Positions 35,845 through 43,299 of a stretch of DNA of 64,000 nt are shown in pieces. A model generated the notes under the pieces. That model searched no databases, was not told where the DNA came from, and worked only from the letters and a program-made list of their open reading frames with translations. The stretch is from Paraburkholderia translucens (lineage in GTDB: Bacteria > Pseudomonadota > Gammaproteobacteria > Burkholderiales > Burkholderiaceae). The position numbers were made by a program, and so were the translations under genes. Within the stretch, counting starts at the first letter, position 1, and each line of letters begins with the position of its first letter. Location: the NCBI RefSeq assembly GCF_020881035.1, contig NZ_JAJITC010000007.1:124001-188000 (forward strand), given 5' to 3'.

Positions 35845-37320
35845 TTATCGCCGTCCGCCGCCGCGTCCGCCACCGCCGGCCCGTGCCGAGAAACCGCCAC
35901 CGCCGCGTCCGCCGCCGCCGGAAAATCCGCCGCCACCGGAGAATCCACCGCCGCCGCGCGCCGACGCCGATTGACGGCTCGCCGCGCCGCGCGCGCTGTT
36001 GGCCTGCGCGTCGCGCGCCGAGCCGTAGCCGCTGAACGCATCGCCGCCGCCGCGCGACTGCGCCGCGCGCGGACCCGCTTCCCGGTTGCCCGCCGAGGCC
36101 GTTGGACGCTGGGACGCTTGCGGCCGCCCTTGCGCGCCCGCGCCACCCGCGAAGTTAGCGCCCGCGCCACCTGCGCCGCCCGCGCCGCCGGCGCCTCTCG
36201 CTCCGAAGTTGCCGCCGCCCGCACCGCCAGCCGCTCCGCCGCGGTCTCCACCCGCAAAGCCGCCGCCTGCGCCCGCGCCACCCCCGCGCGAGGGCGGATC
36301 GCCGACCCGTTCCGCGCGTGCCGAGCGGTCCGCGACGCCGCTGACCTGGCCCGGCTTCTTGTCCGGGGACCACGCGGACGTTCCCCCGCCCTGCCCGCGG
36401 CCGCCGCCGCGATTGGTGTCGCCCGTGTTGAGGTTGCCCGTGTTGATGTTGCCGCGCTCGACGTTCCTGTCGCCACGCTCGACGGTCCGATCGCCGCGCT
36501 CGACGGTCCTATCGCCACGCTCGACGTTTCTTTCACGGTTGATATTGATGTTGTTGTTGCCGCCGCCTCCGTAATGCGTTTCATAGTGGCCGCCGTTCCA
36601 GGCGGCGGTGATGGCCGCGCCCCAGATCAGCCCTGTCGCGAGCGCGGCGCCGGGCGCGTACGGATAGTAATAGGCCGGATACGGCGTGGGCGCGTACGCA
36701 TAGGTCACGGGCGCACTGGCCACGACGACGGTCTGCGGGTCGTACTGCGGCACGTAGATGACCTGCGGATCGGCTGGCTGGATCTTGATCACTTCCTTTT
36801 CGACGACCACGACCTGCTTGTCGTCGGATTTCAGATGCCCCGCCGACTGCGTTTGCCGCCGAAAGCGCTGAATCGCTTCGAGCACCGCGCCCTGATCGGT
36901 CACGACGGCTTCACCGAGACTGATGGTCCAGTCGAGATCGGTGCTCATCTTCTTGACGATGTCGGGGTAGTTCAGCAGCGCTTTTACCGGATCGTGCCAC
37001 GCGTCGTTGAGCTTCAAGGACTTGTTGTTCTTGTGCTGATCGAGAAAGCGGTCGGCCTGCACGATCTCCACGGGATAGGTGGAGGCAGGGAGGATGATCG
37101 CGACCAGGTCGTCCGGATACAGCGCGATCGGCCCGACGAGCTGGTCGAGCGTCGCCGCGGGAAGAGGGGCGTTCGGGGCGGCGTTCGCCGGGGCGTTCGC
37201 GGCCGGCGCCTGCGCCAGCGACAACGAAGCGGAAAACGCGCCGCAGCACGCCAGAAGCGCGGCGCCCAGCGCACGGCTGACGCGATGCGCGCGCCTCGTC
37301 CCGTCGCAAAGCGTGAGCAT
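35845..37320 (-). CDS. DUF3300 exported protein with long Gly-rich tail
   Basis: A 491-aa protein with a signal peptide (RALGAALLACCGAFSASLSLA) and a DUF3300 domain (residues 50-240: LVGPIALYPDDLVAIILPAS, YPDIVKKMSTDLDWTISLGE, VIYVPQYDPQTVV). The second half is low-complexity: a VERGDRT tandem repeat, then Gly/Ala/Arg-rich sequence to the C-terminus. An alternative start at 37389 has a better RBS (GAGGGGAAG) and would add 23 residues before the signal peptide. Probably envelope-associated; function unknown. Confidence 0.85.
   Translation of the reverse strand: MLTLCDGTRRAHRVSRALGAALLACCGAFSASLSLAQAPAANAPANAAPNAPLPAATLDQLVGPIALYPDDLVAIILPASTYPVEIVQADRFLDQHKNNKSLKLNDAWHDPVKALLNYPDIVKKMSTDLDWTISLGEAVVTDQGAVLEAIQRFRRQTQSAGHLKSDDKQVVVVEKEVIKIQPADPQVIYVPQYDPQTVVVASAPVTYAYAPTPYPAYYYPYAPGAALATGLIWGAAITAAWNGGHYETHYGGGGNNNININRERNVERGDRTVERGDRTVERGDRNVERGNINTGNLNTGDTNRGGGRGQGGGTSAWSPDKKPGQVSGVADRSARAERVGDPPSRGGGAGAGGGFAGGDRGGAAGGAGGGNFGARGAGGAGGAGGAGANFAGGAGAQGRPQASQRPTASAGNREAGPRAAQSRGGGDAFSGYGSARDAQANSARGAASRQSASARGGGGFSGGGGFSGGGGRGGGGFSARAGGGGRGGGRR
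36457..36530 (-). repeat. 21-bp tandem repeat inside the DUF3300 gene
   Basis: Three and a half units encoding VERGDRT/N in tandem. Units differ at one or two bases. Could change copy number by slippage without breaking the frame. Confidence 0.75.
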
Positions 37321-37389
37321 GTGCCGCCGCCTGTCGACCGCCGTTGCAAACGGAATGATGCGTGCACGGGCACGCGATTCGCGGTCCAT

Positions 37390-37738
37390 CGATGCTTCCC
37401 CTCGCGCTTCGTCAACGCCTCCTGGATTGCCATGTGGCGCGGCAATTCTGGGGCGCCATCCTGGACGGACAGTTGTCCGAAGCAATGGAAACCACATGCA
37501 CCAGTTGCATGACTACAGTTTGGAAACCACGGGCGGTGTTGCAAATACGACCTTGGTCCGATTGCGCTTGACAGGCCCGCAACGCCAGGATGAAAGCGAA
37601 CCTGCCATTGCCGCGCCACCGCCGCGCGGCAACCGGTCCCAGCAGAACTTCCCTCCACGGGTGCCGGTCGTGCCCTCACGCCTGAGCGAACAGGCAGCCG
37701 GCGACTTACACCCACGCGTCCCCACGCAAGGAGCTGTC
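37390..37738. other. Divergent intergenic region
   Basis: About 349 bp between the DUF3300 gene and the glycine-zipper gene. It holds a direct repeat TGGAAACCAC (about 37487 and 37520) and probably both promoters. No gene seen. Confidence 0.35.
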
Positions 37739-38212
37739 GTGAATAAATCGACGAAATACTTCGTTGTCGCCGCGTTAGCCGCGTCGCTATCGCTGGACGG
37801 CATGGCTCAATCGAGGCCTATCGCCTATCCGGCCAGAGGTCAAAGCCCGCAGCAACAGCAGCAGGACGAAGGCGCGTGCTATGCGTGGGCAAAGAACAAC
37901 ACCGGCATCGATCCGACCGCGGTCGCCAACGCGCCGCCGCCGCCATCCGGCCCCGCGGTGGGGGGCGGCGAACGCGTGCAAGGCGCCGCGCGCGGCGCGG
38001 CCGGCGGCGCCATCATCGGCGCGATCGCGGGCGATGCCGGCAAGGGCGCGGCGATCGGCGCGGCGACCGGCACGATGGTCGGCGGATCGCGCGCGCGGCA
38101 GAACCGGCGCGCGGCCGCGGCACAGTCGCAGGCGCAAACGCAGGGCACGCTGGACACGTTCAATCGCGCATTCGCCGCGTGCATGGCAGGCCGGGGTTAC
38201 ACAGTTCAATGA
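37739..38212 (+). CDS. Exported glycine-zipper protein, copy 1
   Basis: A 157-aa protein from GTG 37739 (AAGGAG five bases upstream). Signal peptide (FVVAALAASLSLDGMAQ), then PIAYPARGQSPQQQQQDEGA, a Cys/Trp segment (CYAWAKNNTGIDP), a glycine-zipper (GAARGAAGGAIIGAIAGDAG) and a final Cys motif (FAACMAGRGYTVQ). A homologue is at 51809-52288. Likely membrane-inserting outer-membrane or periplasmic protein; function unknown. Confidence 0.8.
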   Translation: MNKSTKYFVVAALAASLSLDGMAQSRPIAYPARGQSPQQQQQDEGACYAWAKNNTGIDPTAVANAPPPPSGPAVGGGERVQGAARGAAGGAIIGAIAGDAGKGAAIGAATGTMVGGSRARQNRRAAAAQSQAQTQGTLDTFNRAFAACMAGRGYTVQ

Positions 38213-38255
38213 GCGCGCAAGCAGGTCTCCATGCGCGCCGCACGAGGAGAAAGGC

Positions 38256-38843
38256 ATGACGAACGGCAAGCTCATCATCGCGGCGGCACTCGTGTGTCTC
38301 GCGAATACGGGGTTCGCTCAGACGGATGCGCCGGTCGCAGTCAAGAGCGAGCCGGGCAAAGTCACCGTGTCGGACACGATCAAAACGACCTCGACGGTCG
38401 TCGGCATCGAGCCGGAAACGCGCACCGTCTGGCTCAGGGATCCGAAGGGCAAGGTCGTGCAGGTCGTGGTCGGCGAGGAAGCCCGCAACTTCGATCAGAT
38501 CCGGGTCGGCGACACGGTCAAAGCCGAATATTCGCAGGCGCTGACCATCACGCTGAAAAAAGGCAACGCGCCGCTGTCCGCCACCGAAACGCAAGCGCTC
38601 GATCGCACACCGGCGGGCGCGAAGCCCGGCGGCTCGGCCTCGCGCGAAGTCACGATCATGGCGAACGTCACCGCCGTCAATCACCAGAACGGCGTGGTCA
38701 CGCTGAAAGGCCCGCAAGGCAATTCGGTGGACGTAGTCGTGCGTGACCCCGAACAGCTCAAACGGATCAAAAAGGGCGACCAGATGGAAGTGGTCTATAC
38801 CGAGGCGGTGGCCATCTCCGTGGAGCCGCTCGCCGGCAAATAG
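38256..38843 (+). CDS. Exported beta-rich protein of unknown function
   Basis: A 195-aa protein from ATG 38256 (GAGGAGAAAG RBS) with a signal peptide (IIAAALVCLANTGFA). It contains two similar halves: STVVGIEPETRTVWLRDPKG with VVVGEEARNFDQIRVGD, and ANVTAVNHQNGVVTLKGPQG with VVVRDPEQLKRIKKGD. This is an internal duplication of an OB-like or DUF5666-like unit. Function unknown; it shares a transcript direction with the glycine-zipper gene 43 bp upstream. Confidence 0.75.
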   Translation: MTNGKLIIAAALVCLANTGFAQTDAPVAVKSEPGKVTVSDTIKTTSTVVGIEPETRTVWLRDPKGKVVQVVVGEEARNFDQIRVGDTVKAEYSQALTITLKKGNAPLSATETQALDRTPAGAKPGGSASREVTIMANVTAVNHQNGVVTLKGPQGNSVDVVVRDPEQLKRIKKGDQMEVVYTEAVAISVEPLAGK

Positions 38844-38874
38844 CGAGAGCACGTCCGCATCCCGGCGCGCGCCG

Positions 38875-39894
38875 TCAGATCAGGCGGTGCGCTTGCGCCA
38901 GATTGCTCGCGGGGGGTGCAAAGTCGGCGCGCCGGAAACGCACGGGGGAGAAGACCCGTATCACATTGGGACTCGCCGGCAGACGCGCCATGCGAACCTC
39001 TATTTCGTGCGCGGGCCGCGTGTCCCCGTCTTGCACGACCACGTTCATCCGGTCGAGCCGGAACGTGCTCTTCATCACGTAGAAATGCGCATCCGGCGCC
39101 GCCAGTACGCCGCAAATCACATCGAGATGCCGCTCCAGCGCTTCGGTCTTCAGGCCCAACTGCGCCATCGCCTGATCGTTCTCCTCGATCAGCGCCTGTA
39201 GCTTCGCCACTTCCGCATAGTTCGACGACGCGTCGCTGCCGAGCAACGAGCGCACGCCCGCCCCCTGCCGCTCCAGAATCATCAGACGCGTATTCAGGAT
39301 CGCCCGTTCGCGCTGCAATTCATCCTGCCGCGCGGTGTCGGCCTCGATTTTCCCGATGCCTTCGAGCACCAGTTGATCGACGATCCGCAACACGATTTGC
39401 TGCCGCAAGGCGGCTTCGGATTCGCCGCACACGCGCACCTGATGATCGCTGAAGTTGATGATCGTCTGCGCGGTGTCGGTATGCGTCGCCTCGCCGAATT
39501 GCCCGACGCCGAGAATATGCCGCTCGTCGAGCGCCATGCCGAGCACGGCAAAGGCTTCGTCAGCGCCGGGATGATCGTTGAAAAATACATGCAGAGCTTC
39601 CGAGTGGCCAAAGGGCCGGCACACGTCGTCGGCCGTCGCGAAAAAGGCGTGGATATATGGGTCCGTCGCCCAGGCCGCCGCGCTCGCTTCGCGCGCGGGC
39701 GGCACTTCATCGACGAGGCGGCCGAGATAGGCGGTGGTGTGTCGCACGGGCGGCAGCAGGCGCGACGCGTAATTGCGCGCGAGCCGCAACGACGGACACA
39801 GCCCGACGATCCGCTCGACGATCGCCTTCGCCTGCGGATCGTCGCTCTCCGCGGGCGCGGCGCGCTTCGTCAGCCACCTCGACAGCAGGCCCAT
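38875..39894 (-). CDS. Unknown cytoplasmic protein with coiled coil
   Basis: A 339-aa protein from ATG 39894 (GGGAG RBS). No signal peptide. The middle has a heptad-rich stretch (GIGKIEADTARQDELQRERA and EVAKLQALIEENDQAM). No family recognised. It is the last gene of the DUF3141-pta-ackA-fabI operon and lies 19 bp after the RRM gene. Confidence 0.7.
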   Translation of the reverse strand: MGLLSRWLTKRAAPAESDDPQAKAIVERIVGLCPSLRLARNYASRLLPPVRHTTAYLGRLVDEVPPAREASAAAWATDPYIHAFFATADDVCRPFGHSEALHVFFNDHPGADEAFAVLGMALDERHILGVGQFGEATHTDTAQTIINFSDHQVRVCGESEAALRQQIVLRIVDQLVLEGIGKIEADTARQDELQRERAILNTRLMILERQGAGVRSLLGSDASSNYAEVAKLQALIEENDQAMAQLGLKTEALERHLDVICGVLAAPDAHFYVMKSTFRLDRMNVVVQDGDTRPAHEIEVRMARLPASPNVIRVFSPVRFRRADFAPPASNLAQAHRLI

Positions 39895-39913
39895 GCCCGG
39901 CTCCCGTCGCCCG

Positions 39914-40171
39914 TCACGATTCGTCGCGCTCCGGCAGCAGTTGCGCGACGATCGTGTGGTTTTTCCAGAACAGGTTATGGACGCGCGTTTGCAGAATGCG
40001 CAGTCCGTCCGTGGGCACATCGTCGAAAATGACCACCGCGCCGGGGCGTGAACCCGTGCCGGGCAGCCGCCGGATCGAGCTGAAACGTGGAAAGCCATAC
40101 CGTATCAGGAACTCGCCGATTTCTTCGTCCGAGACGCTTTCCTCGACGTTTCCAAGAAAGAGTTCAGCCAT
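39914..40171 (-). CDS. RRM-like RNA-binding protein
   Basis: An 85-aa protein matching the RNA recognition motif fold: ELFLGNVEESVSDEEIGEFL (RNP2-like beta 1 and helix 1) and GAVVIFDDVPTDGLRIL in place of RNP1. RNP1 aromatic residues are only partly kept. A palindrome lies 30 bp upstream of its start. It may act on the transcripts of its own operon; inference only. Confidence 0.7.
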   Translation of the reverse strand: MAELFLGNVEESVSDEEIGEFLIRYGFPRFSSIRRLPGTGSRPGAVVIFDDVPTDGLRILQTRVHNLFWKNHTIVAQLLPERDES

Positions 40172-40200
40172 GATGCTTACTCCTCCAGAGTTTGTTTTCC

Positions 40201-40224
40201 TATGGAACGCACGCGCGTTCCATA
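40201..40224. promoter_or_regulatory. Palindrome copy 2 upstream of the RRM gene
   Basis: TATGGAACGC-ACGC-GCGTTCCATA: two perfect 10-base arms with 4 bases between. The arms are the same as in the larger palindrome at 41041-41078. It lies between the fabI stop and the RRM start. Confidence 0.7.
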
Positions 40225-40237
40225 TGATAAGCAGACT

Positions 40238-41020
40238 CTAAGCCACGATGTTCAGTCCGCCGTCGATATACAACGTGGAGCCGGAAAGCCGCCGCGCATA
40301 CGGCGTGGCCAGAAACGCACAGGTATAACCGATATCCATGATGTCGACCACTTCGCCGAGCGGCGCGCGCGCTACCGCTTCGTTGAGCAGCAGCTCGAAA
40401 TCCTTCAGGCCCATGGCGGCGCGGGTCTTCAGCGGCCCGGGGGAAATCGCGTGCACGCGAATGTCCTTCGGTCCCAGCTCGAACGCCAGGTAGCGCGCGC
40501 AGGCTTCGAGCGCCGCCTTGACGGGACCCATCACGTTGTAGTTCGGCACGACCTTGTTTGCGCCGTAGTAGCTCATCGTCAGCATGGTGCCGCCGTCTTT
40601 CATCAGCGGCGCGGCAAGGCGCGCCATCCGCACGAACGAATGGCAGGAAATGTCCATGGCGGTCAGATAGCCTTCGCGCGACGATTGCAGCAGTCCGCCA
40701 TGCAAATCCGCTTTGGGCGCCCAGGCAATGGCGTGAACGAGTATGTCCAGCCGCCCCCAGGTCTTCTCGACCTGATCGAAGACGGCTTCCATCTGGTCCT
40801 CGACCGTGACGTCGAGCGGCATGAAGATTTCGGCATCGAGTGCTTTGGCAATCGATTCCACATAAGGACGGGCCTTGTCGTTGGCATAGGTGATCGCTAC
40901 GCTCGCGCCGAGTTCGTGAAACGCCTTCGCGCAGCCGTATGCAATCGAATCCTCGTTGGCGATGCCGGTCACGAGGGCCTTCGCTCCTTTCAGAATCAAA
41001 CGCGGTTGCTCGATTGGCAT
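40238..41020 (-). CDS. fabI: Enoyl-[acyl-carrier-protein] reductase FabI
   Basis: A 260-aa short-chain dehydrogenase of the FabI type. NAD site (KALVTGIANEDSIAYGCAKA) and catalytic Tyr-x6-Lys (YNVMGPVKAALEA) are present, and it ends STLYIDGGLNIVA. Reduces enoyl-ACP in fatty-acid synthesis. Placed in an acetate/PHA-like operon rather than with fab genes, so it may be a second, condition-specific copy. Flanked by related palindromes. Confidence 0.93.
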   Translation of the reverse strand: MPIEQPRLILKGAKALVTGIANEDSIAYGCAKAFHELGASVAITYANDKARPYVESIAKALDAEIFMPLDVTVEDQMEAVFDQVEKTWGRLDILVHAIAWAPKADLHGGLLQSSREGYLTAMDISCHSFVRMARLAAPLMKDGGTMLTMSYYGANKVVPNYNVMGPVKAALEACARYLAFELGPKDIRVHAISPGPLKTRAAMGLKDFELLLNEAVARAPLGEVVDIMDIGYTCAFLATPYARRLSGSTLYIDGGLNIVA

Positions 41021-41040
41021 AGCGACACTCCTTCAGGGCT

Positions 41041-41078
41041 GTTTGCATATGGAACGCACGTGCGTTCCATATGCAAAC
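41041..41078. promoter_or_regulatory. Perfect 38-bp palindrome upstream of fabI
   Basis: Each arm is GTTTGCATATGGAACGCAC, followed directly by its exact complement (no spacer). It fills most of the 63-bp ackA-fabI gap and ends 20 bp from the fabI ATG. Could be a TetR-type operator or a processing hairpin in the operon RNA. Confidence 0.85.
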
Positions 41079-41083
41079 GGACC

Positions 41084-42256
41084 CTAAGCAATCGCACGCG
41101 TATGGCGGGCGATCATCAGTTCCTCATTGGTGGGTACGACCCAGACCGGGACCTTGCTCGAAGCGCGACTGATCAGCGGGCCGCCCGCCCGATTGGCCGC
41201 CTCGTCGAGTTCGGCCCCGAGCCACGCCGCATCGCGCACGATCCGCTCGCGAATCGCGACGGCGTGCTCGCCAATGCCGGCCGTCAACACCAGCGCGTCG
41301 AGACCCTGCATCGCCGCGGCGAGACTGCCGAGTTCGCGGCCGATACGGTAGGTGTAGACGTCGATGGCAAAGGCGGCGCGCGCGGCGTCGCTGTCGAGCA
41401 GCACGCGCATGTCGCCCGAGATGCCCGACATGCCGAGCAGCCCCGAGCCCTTGTAGATCAGGTCCGCGATCGCCTGTGAATCCATCTTCAGCTCGTCGAG
41501 CAGATAGAGCATCACGCCAGGATCGAGGCTGCCGCAACGCGTGCCCATCGGCAGCCCTTCCACTGCCGTGAAGCCCATCGTGCTCGCCACGCTCTTGCCC
41601 GCGACCATCGCGCACATGCTCGCGCCGTTGCCCAGATGCGCGACGACGGTACGCCCCGCCGCCGCAGCCGGCGCGATGTCCGGCAGCACGCTCGCGATGT
41701 ATTCGTACGAGAGCCCATGAAAACCGTAACGCCGCACGCCGCGCTCGGTAATCGACGCAGGCAGCGCATAGGCCTGCGCGACCTCGGTTTGGGTACGATG
41801 AAAGGTGGTGTCGAAGCACGCGACCTGAGTCAGGTCGGGACGCACTTGCGCGAGGATGCGGATCGGCTTCAGGTTATGCGGCTGGTGCAGCGGCGCGAGC
41901 GGGGTCAGGCTGTCCAGTTCGTCAAGCACGGCGGAGGTCACGGCAACGGGGCCGGTAAAGCGCTGGCCGCCGTGCACGACGCGATGCCCGACCGCCATCA
42001 GCCGATGTCCGCCGCCTTGCTCGCGCAGAAAGCCGCCCAGATATTCGATCGCGCCCTCATGCCCGAGGCGATAATCATCGCCCCACTCGAACGAGCTGAC
42101 ATTGCCCTCGCGATCTGTCGCGCGAAAGCGCGGGCTCGTATAGAGGGCTTCGATCTGGCCGCGCAGAATCAGTTCGAGTTGCGCGGGTTGCACGTCGAAG
42201 ACGCTGAACTTGAGGCTCGACGAACCCGCGTTCAGAACGAGAATCACATCCCCCAT
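41084..42256 (-). CDS. ackA: Acetate kinase
   Basis: A 390-aa kinase with the signatures VLVLNAGSSSLKFSVFD at the N-terminus, VGHRVVHGGQRFTGP, and AHLGNGASMCAMVAGKSVAS. Makes ATP from acetyl-phosphate. Starts 4 bp after the upstream phosphotransacylase stop. Together with that gene it gives an overflow or low-oxygen energy route. Confidence 0.95.
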   Translation of the reverse strand: MGDVILVLNAGSSSLKFSVFDVQPAQLELILRGQIEALYTSPRFRATDREGNVSSFEWGDDYRLGHEGAIEYLGGFLREQGGGHRLMAVGHRVVHGGQRFTGPVAVTSAVLDELDSLTPLAPLHQPHNLKPIRILAQVRPDLTQVACFDTTFHRTQTEVAQAYALPASITERGVRRYGFHGLSYEYIASVLPDIAPAAAAGRTVVAHLGNGASMCAMVAGKSVASTMGFTAVEGLPMGTRCGSLDPGVMLYLLDELKMDSQAIADLIYKGSGLLGMSGISGDMRVLLDSDAARAAFAIDVYTYRIGRELGSLAAAMQGLDALVLTAGIGEHAVAIRERIVRDAAWLGAELDEAANRAGGPLISRASSKVPVWVVPTNEELMIARHTRAIA

Positions 42257-42260
42257 GGCA

Positions 42261-43196
42261 TCACCCGATCACTTTGCCGGCTTCGCGCCGCGCCTTCGCC
42301 ACCATCGCGGCGACCGCGCACGACGCGAGACGCGTCGTGACCGAATCCGCGCGACTCGTCAGGATGATCGGCACGCGCGCGCCGAGCACGATGCCCGCGG
42401 CGTCCGCGCCAGCGAGAAACGACAGGCTTTTCGCCAGCATGTTGCCGGCTTCGAGGTCCGGCACCATCAGGACATTGGCGCGTCCGGCCACCTGCGACTC
42501 GATGTGCTTGATGCGCATGGCTTCAATGTTGATCGCGTTGTCGAGCGCAAGCGGACCGTCCACGAGGGCGCCGGTAATCTGCCTGCGGTCCACCATCTTG
42601 CACAGCGCCGCCGCCTCGACCGTCGATGGAATTTTCGGATTGACGCTCTCGGTCGCGGACAGGATCGCCACGCGCACTTCTTCCAGCTTCAGCGCGTGCC
42701 CAAGGTCGATCGCGTTCTGCAGGATGTCGACCTTCTCTTCGAGCGTAGGCGCGATGTTGATCGCGGCGTCCGTGATGATCAGCGGCTGGTCGTACGCGGG
42801 CACGTCCATCACGAAGCAATGGCTGACGCGCCGCGCGCTGCGCAGGCCAGTGTCGCGGCGAATCACCTCGGCCATCAGCTCGTCGGTGTGCAGGCTGCCT
42901 TTCATCAGGGCCTCCGCCTTGCCTTCGCGCACCAATTGCACGGCCAGCGCGGCGCCGGCGTGGCTATGCGGCGCATCGACGATCGTGAACTCCGAGATGT
43001 CGATGCCGTGTTCGGCGGCAATCGCTTCGATGCGCGCGCGCGGCCCGACGAGCAGCGGCGTGATCAGTCCCATTGCGGCCGCTTCGACCGCGCCCCTGAG
43101 CGAACTCTCGTCGCACGGATGCGCAACCGCGGTCGGTAATGCCGGCAGCGTGCGGCAGTATTCGATCAGACGCTGATACTTTTCGTGCTTTTCCAT
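42261..43196 (-). CDS. Phosphate acetyl/butyryltransferase
   Basis: A 311-aa protein from ATG 43196 (GAGGAAT RBS; an upstream start at 43238 is less likely). Family features: LVGPRARIEAIAAEHGID, DALMKG-like EALMKGSLHTDELMAEVI, and the C-terminal GVADAAGIVLGARVP type segment. Transfers acyl groups between CoA and phosphate; preference for acetyl or butyryl is not readable. Coupled to ackA. Confidence 0.9.
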   Translation of the reverse strand: MEKHEKYQRLIEYCRTLPALPTAVAHPCDESSLRGAVEAAAMGLITPLLVGPRARIEAIAAEHGIDISEFTIVDAPHSHAGAALAVQLVREGKAEALMKGSLHTDELMAEVIRRDTGLRSARRVSHCFVMDVPAYDQPLIITDAAINIAPTLEEKVDILQNAIDLGHALKLEEVRVAILSATESVNPKIPSTVEAAALCKMVDRRQITGALVDGPLALDNAINIEAMRIKHIESQVAGRANVLMVPDLEAGNMLAKSLSFLAGADAAGIVLGARVPIILTSRADSVTTRLASCAVAAMVAKARREAGKVIG

Positions 43197-43299
43197 CGGC
43201 GTATTCCTCATGTGTACGGCGCGTCGGGTTCGCGCCATGCGACGCGCCGGGTATACGGCTGCGTCGTGCTTACCTCCAGCCGCGCAGCGTGCAGGTCGC

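Noticed and set aside
34855..37512. 885-codon plus-strand frame
   Set aside because: Antisense to the DUF2950 and DUF3300 genes, which have signal peptides and family motifs. The plus frame is low-complexity.
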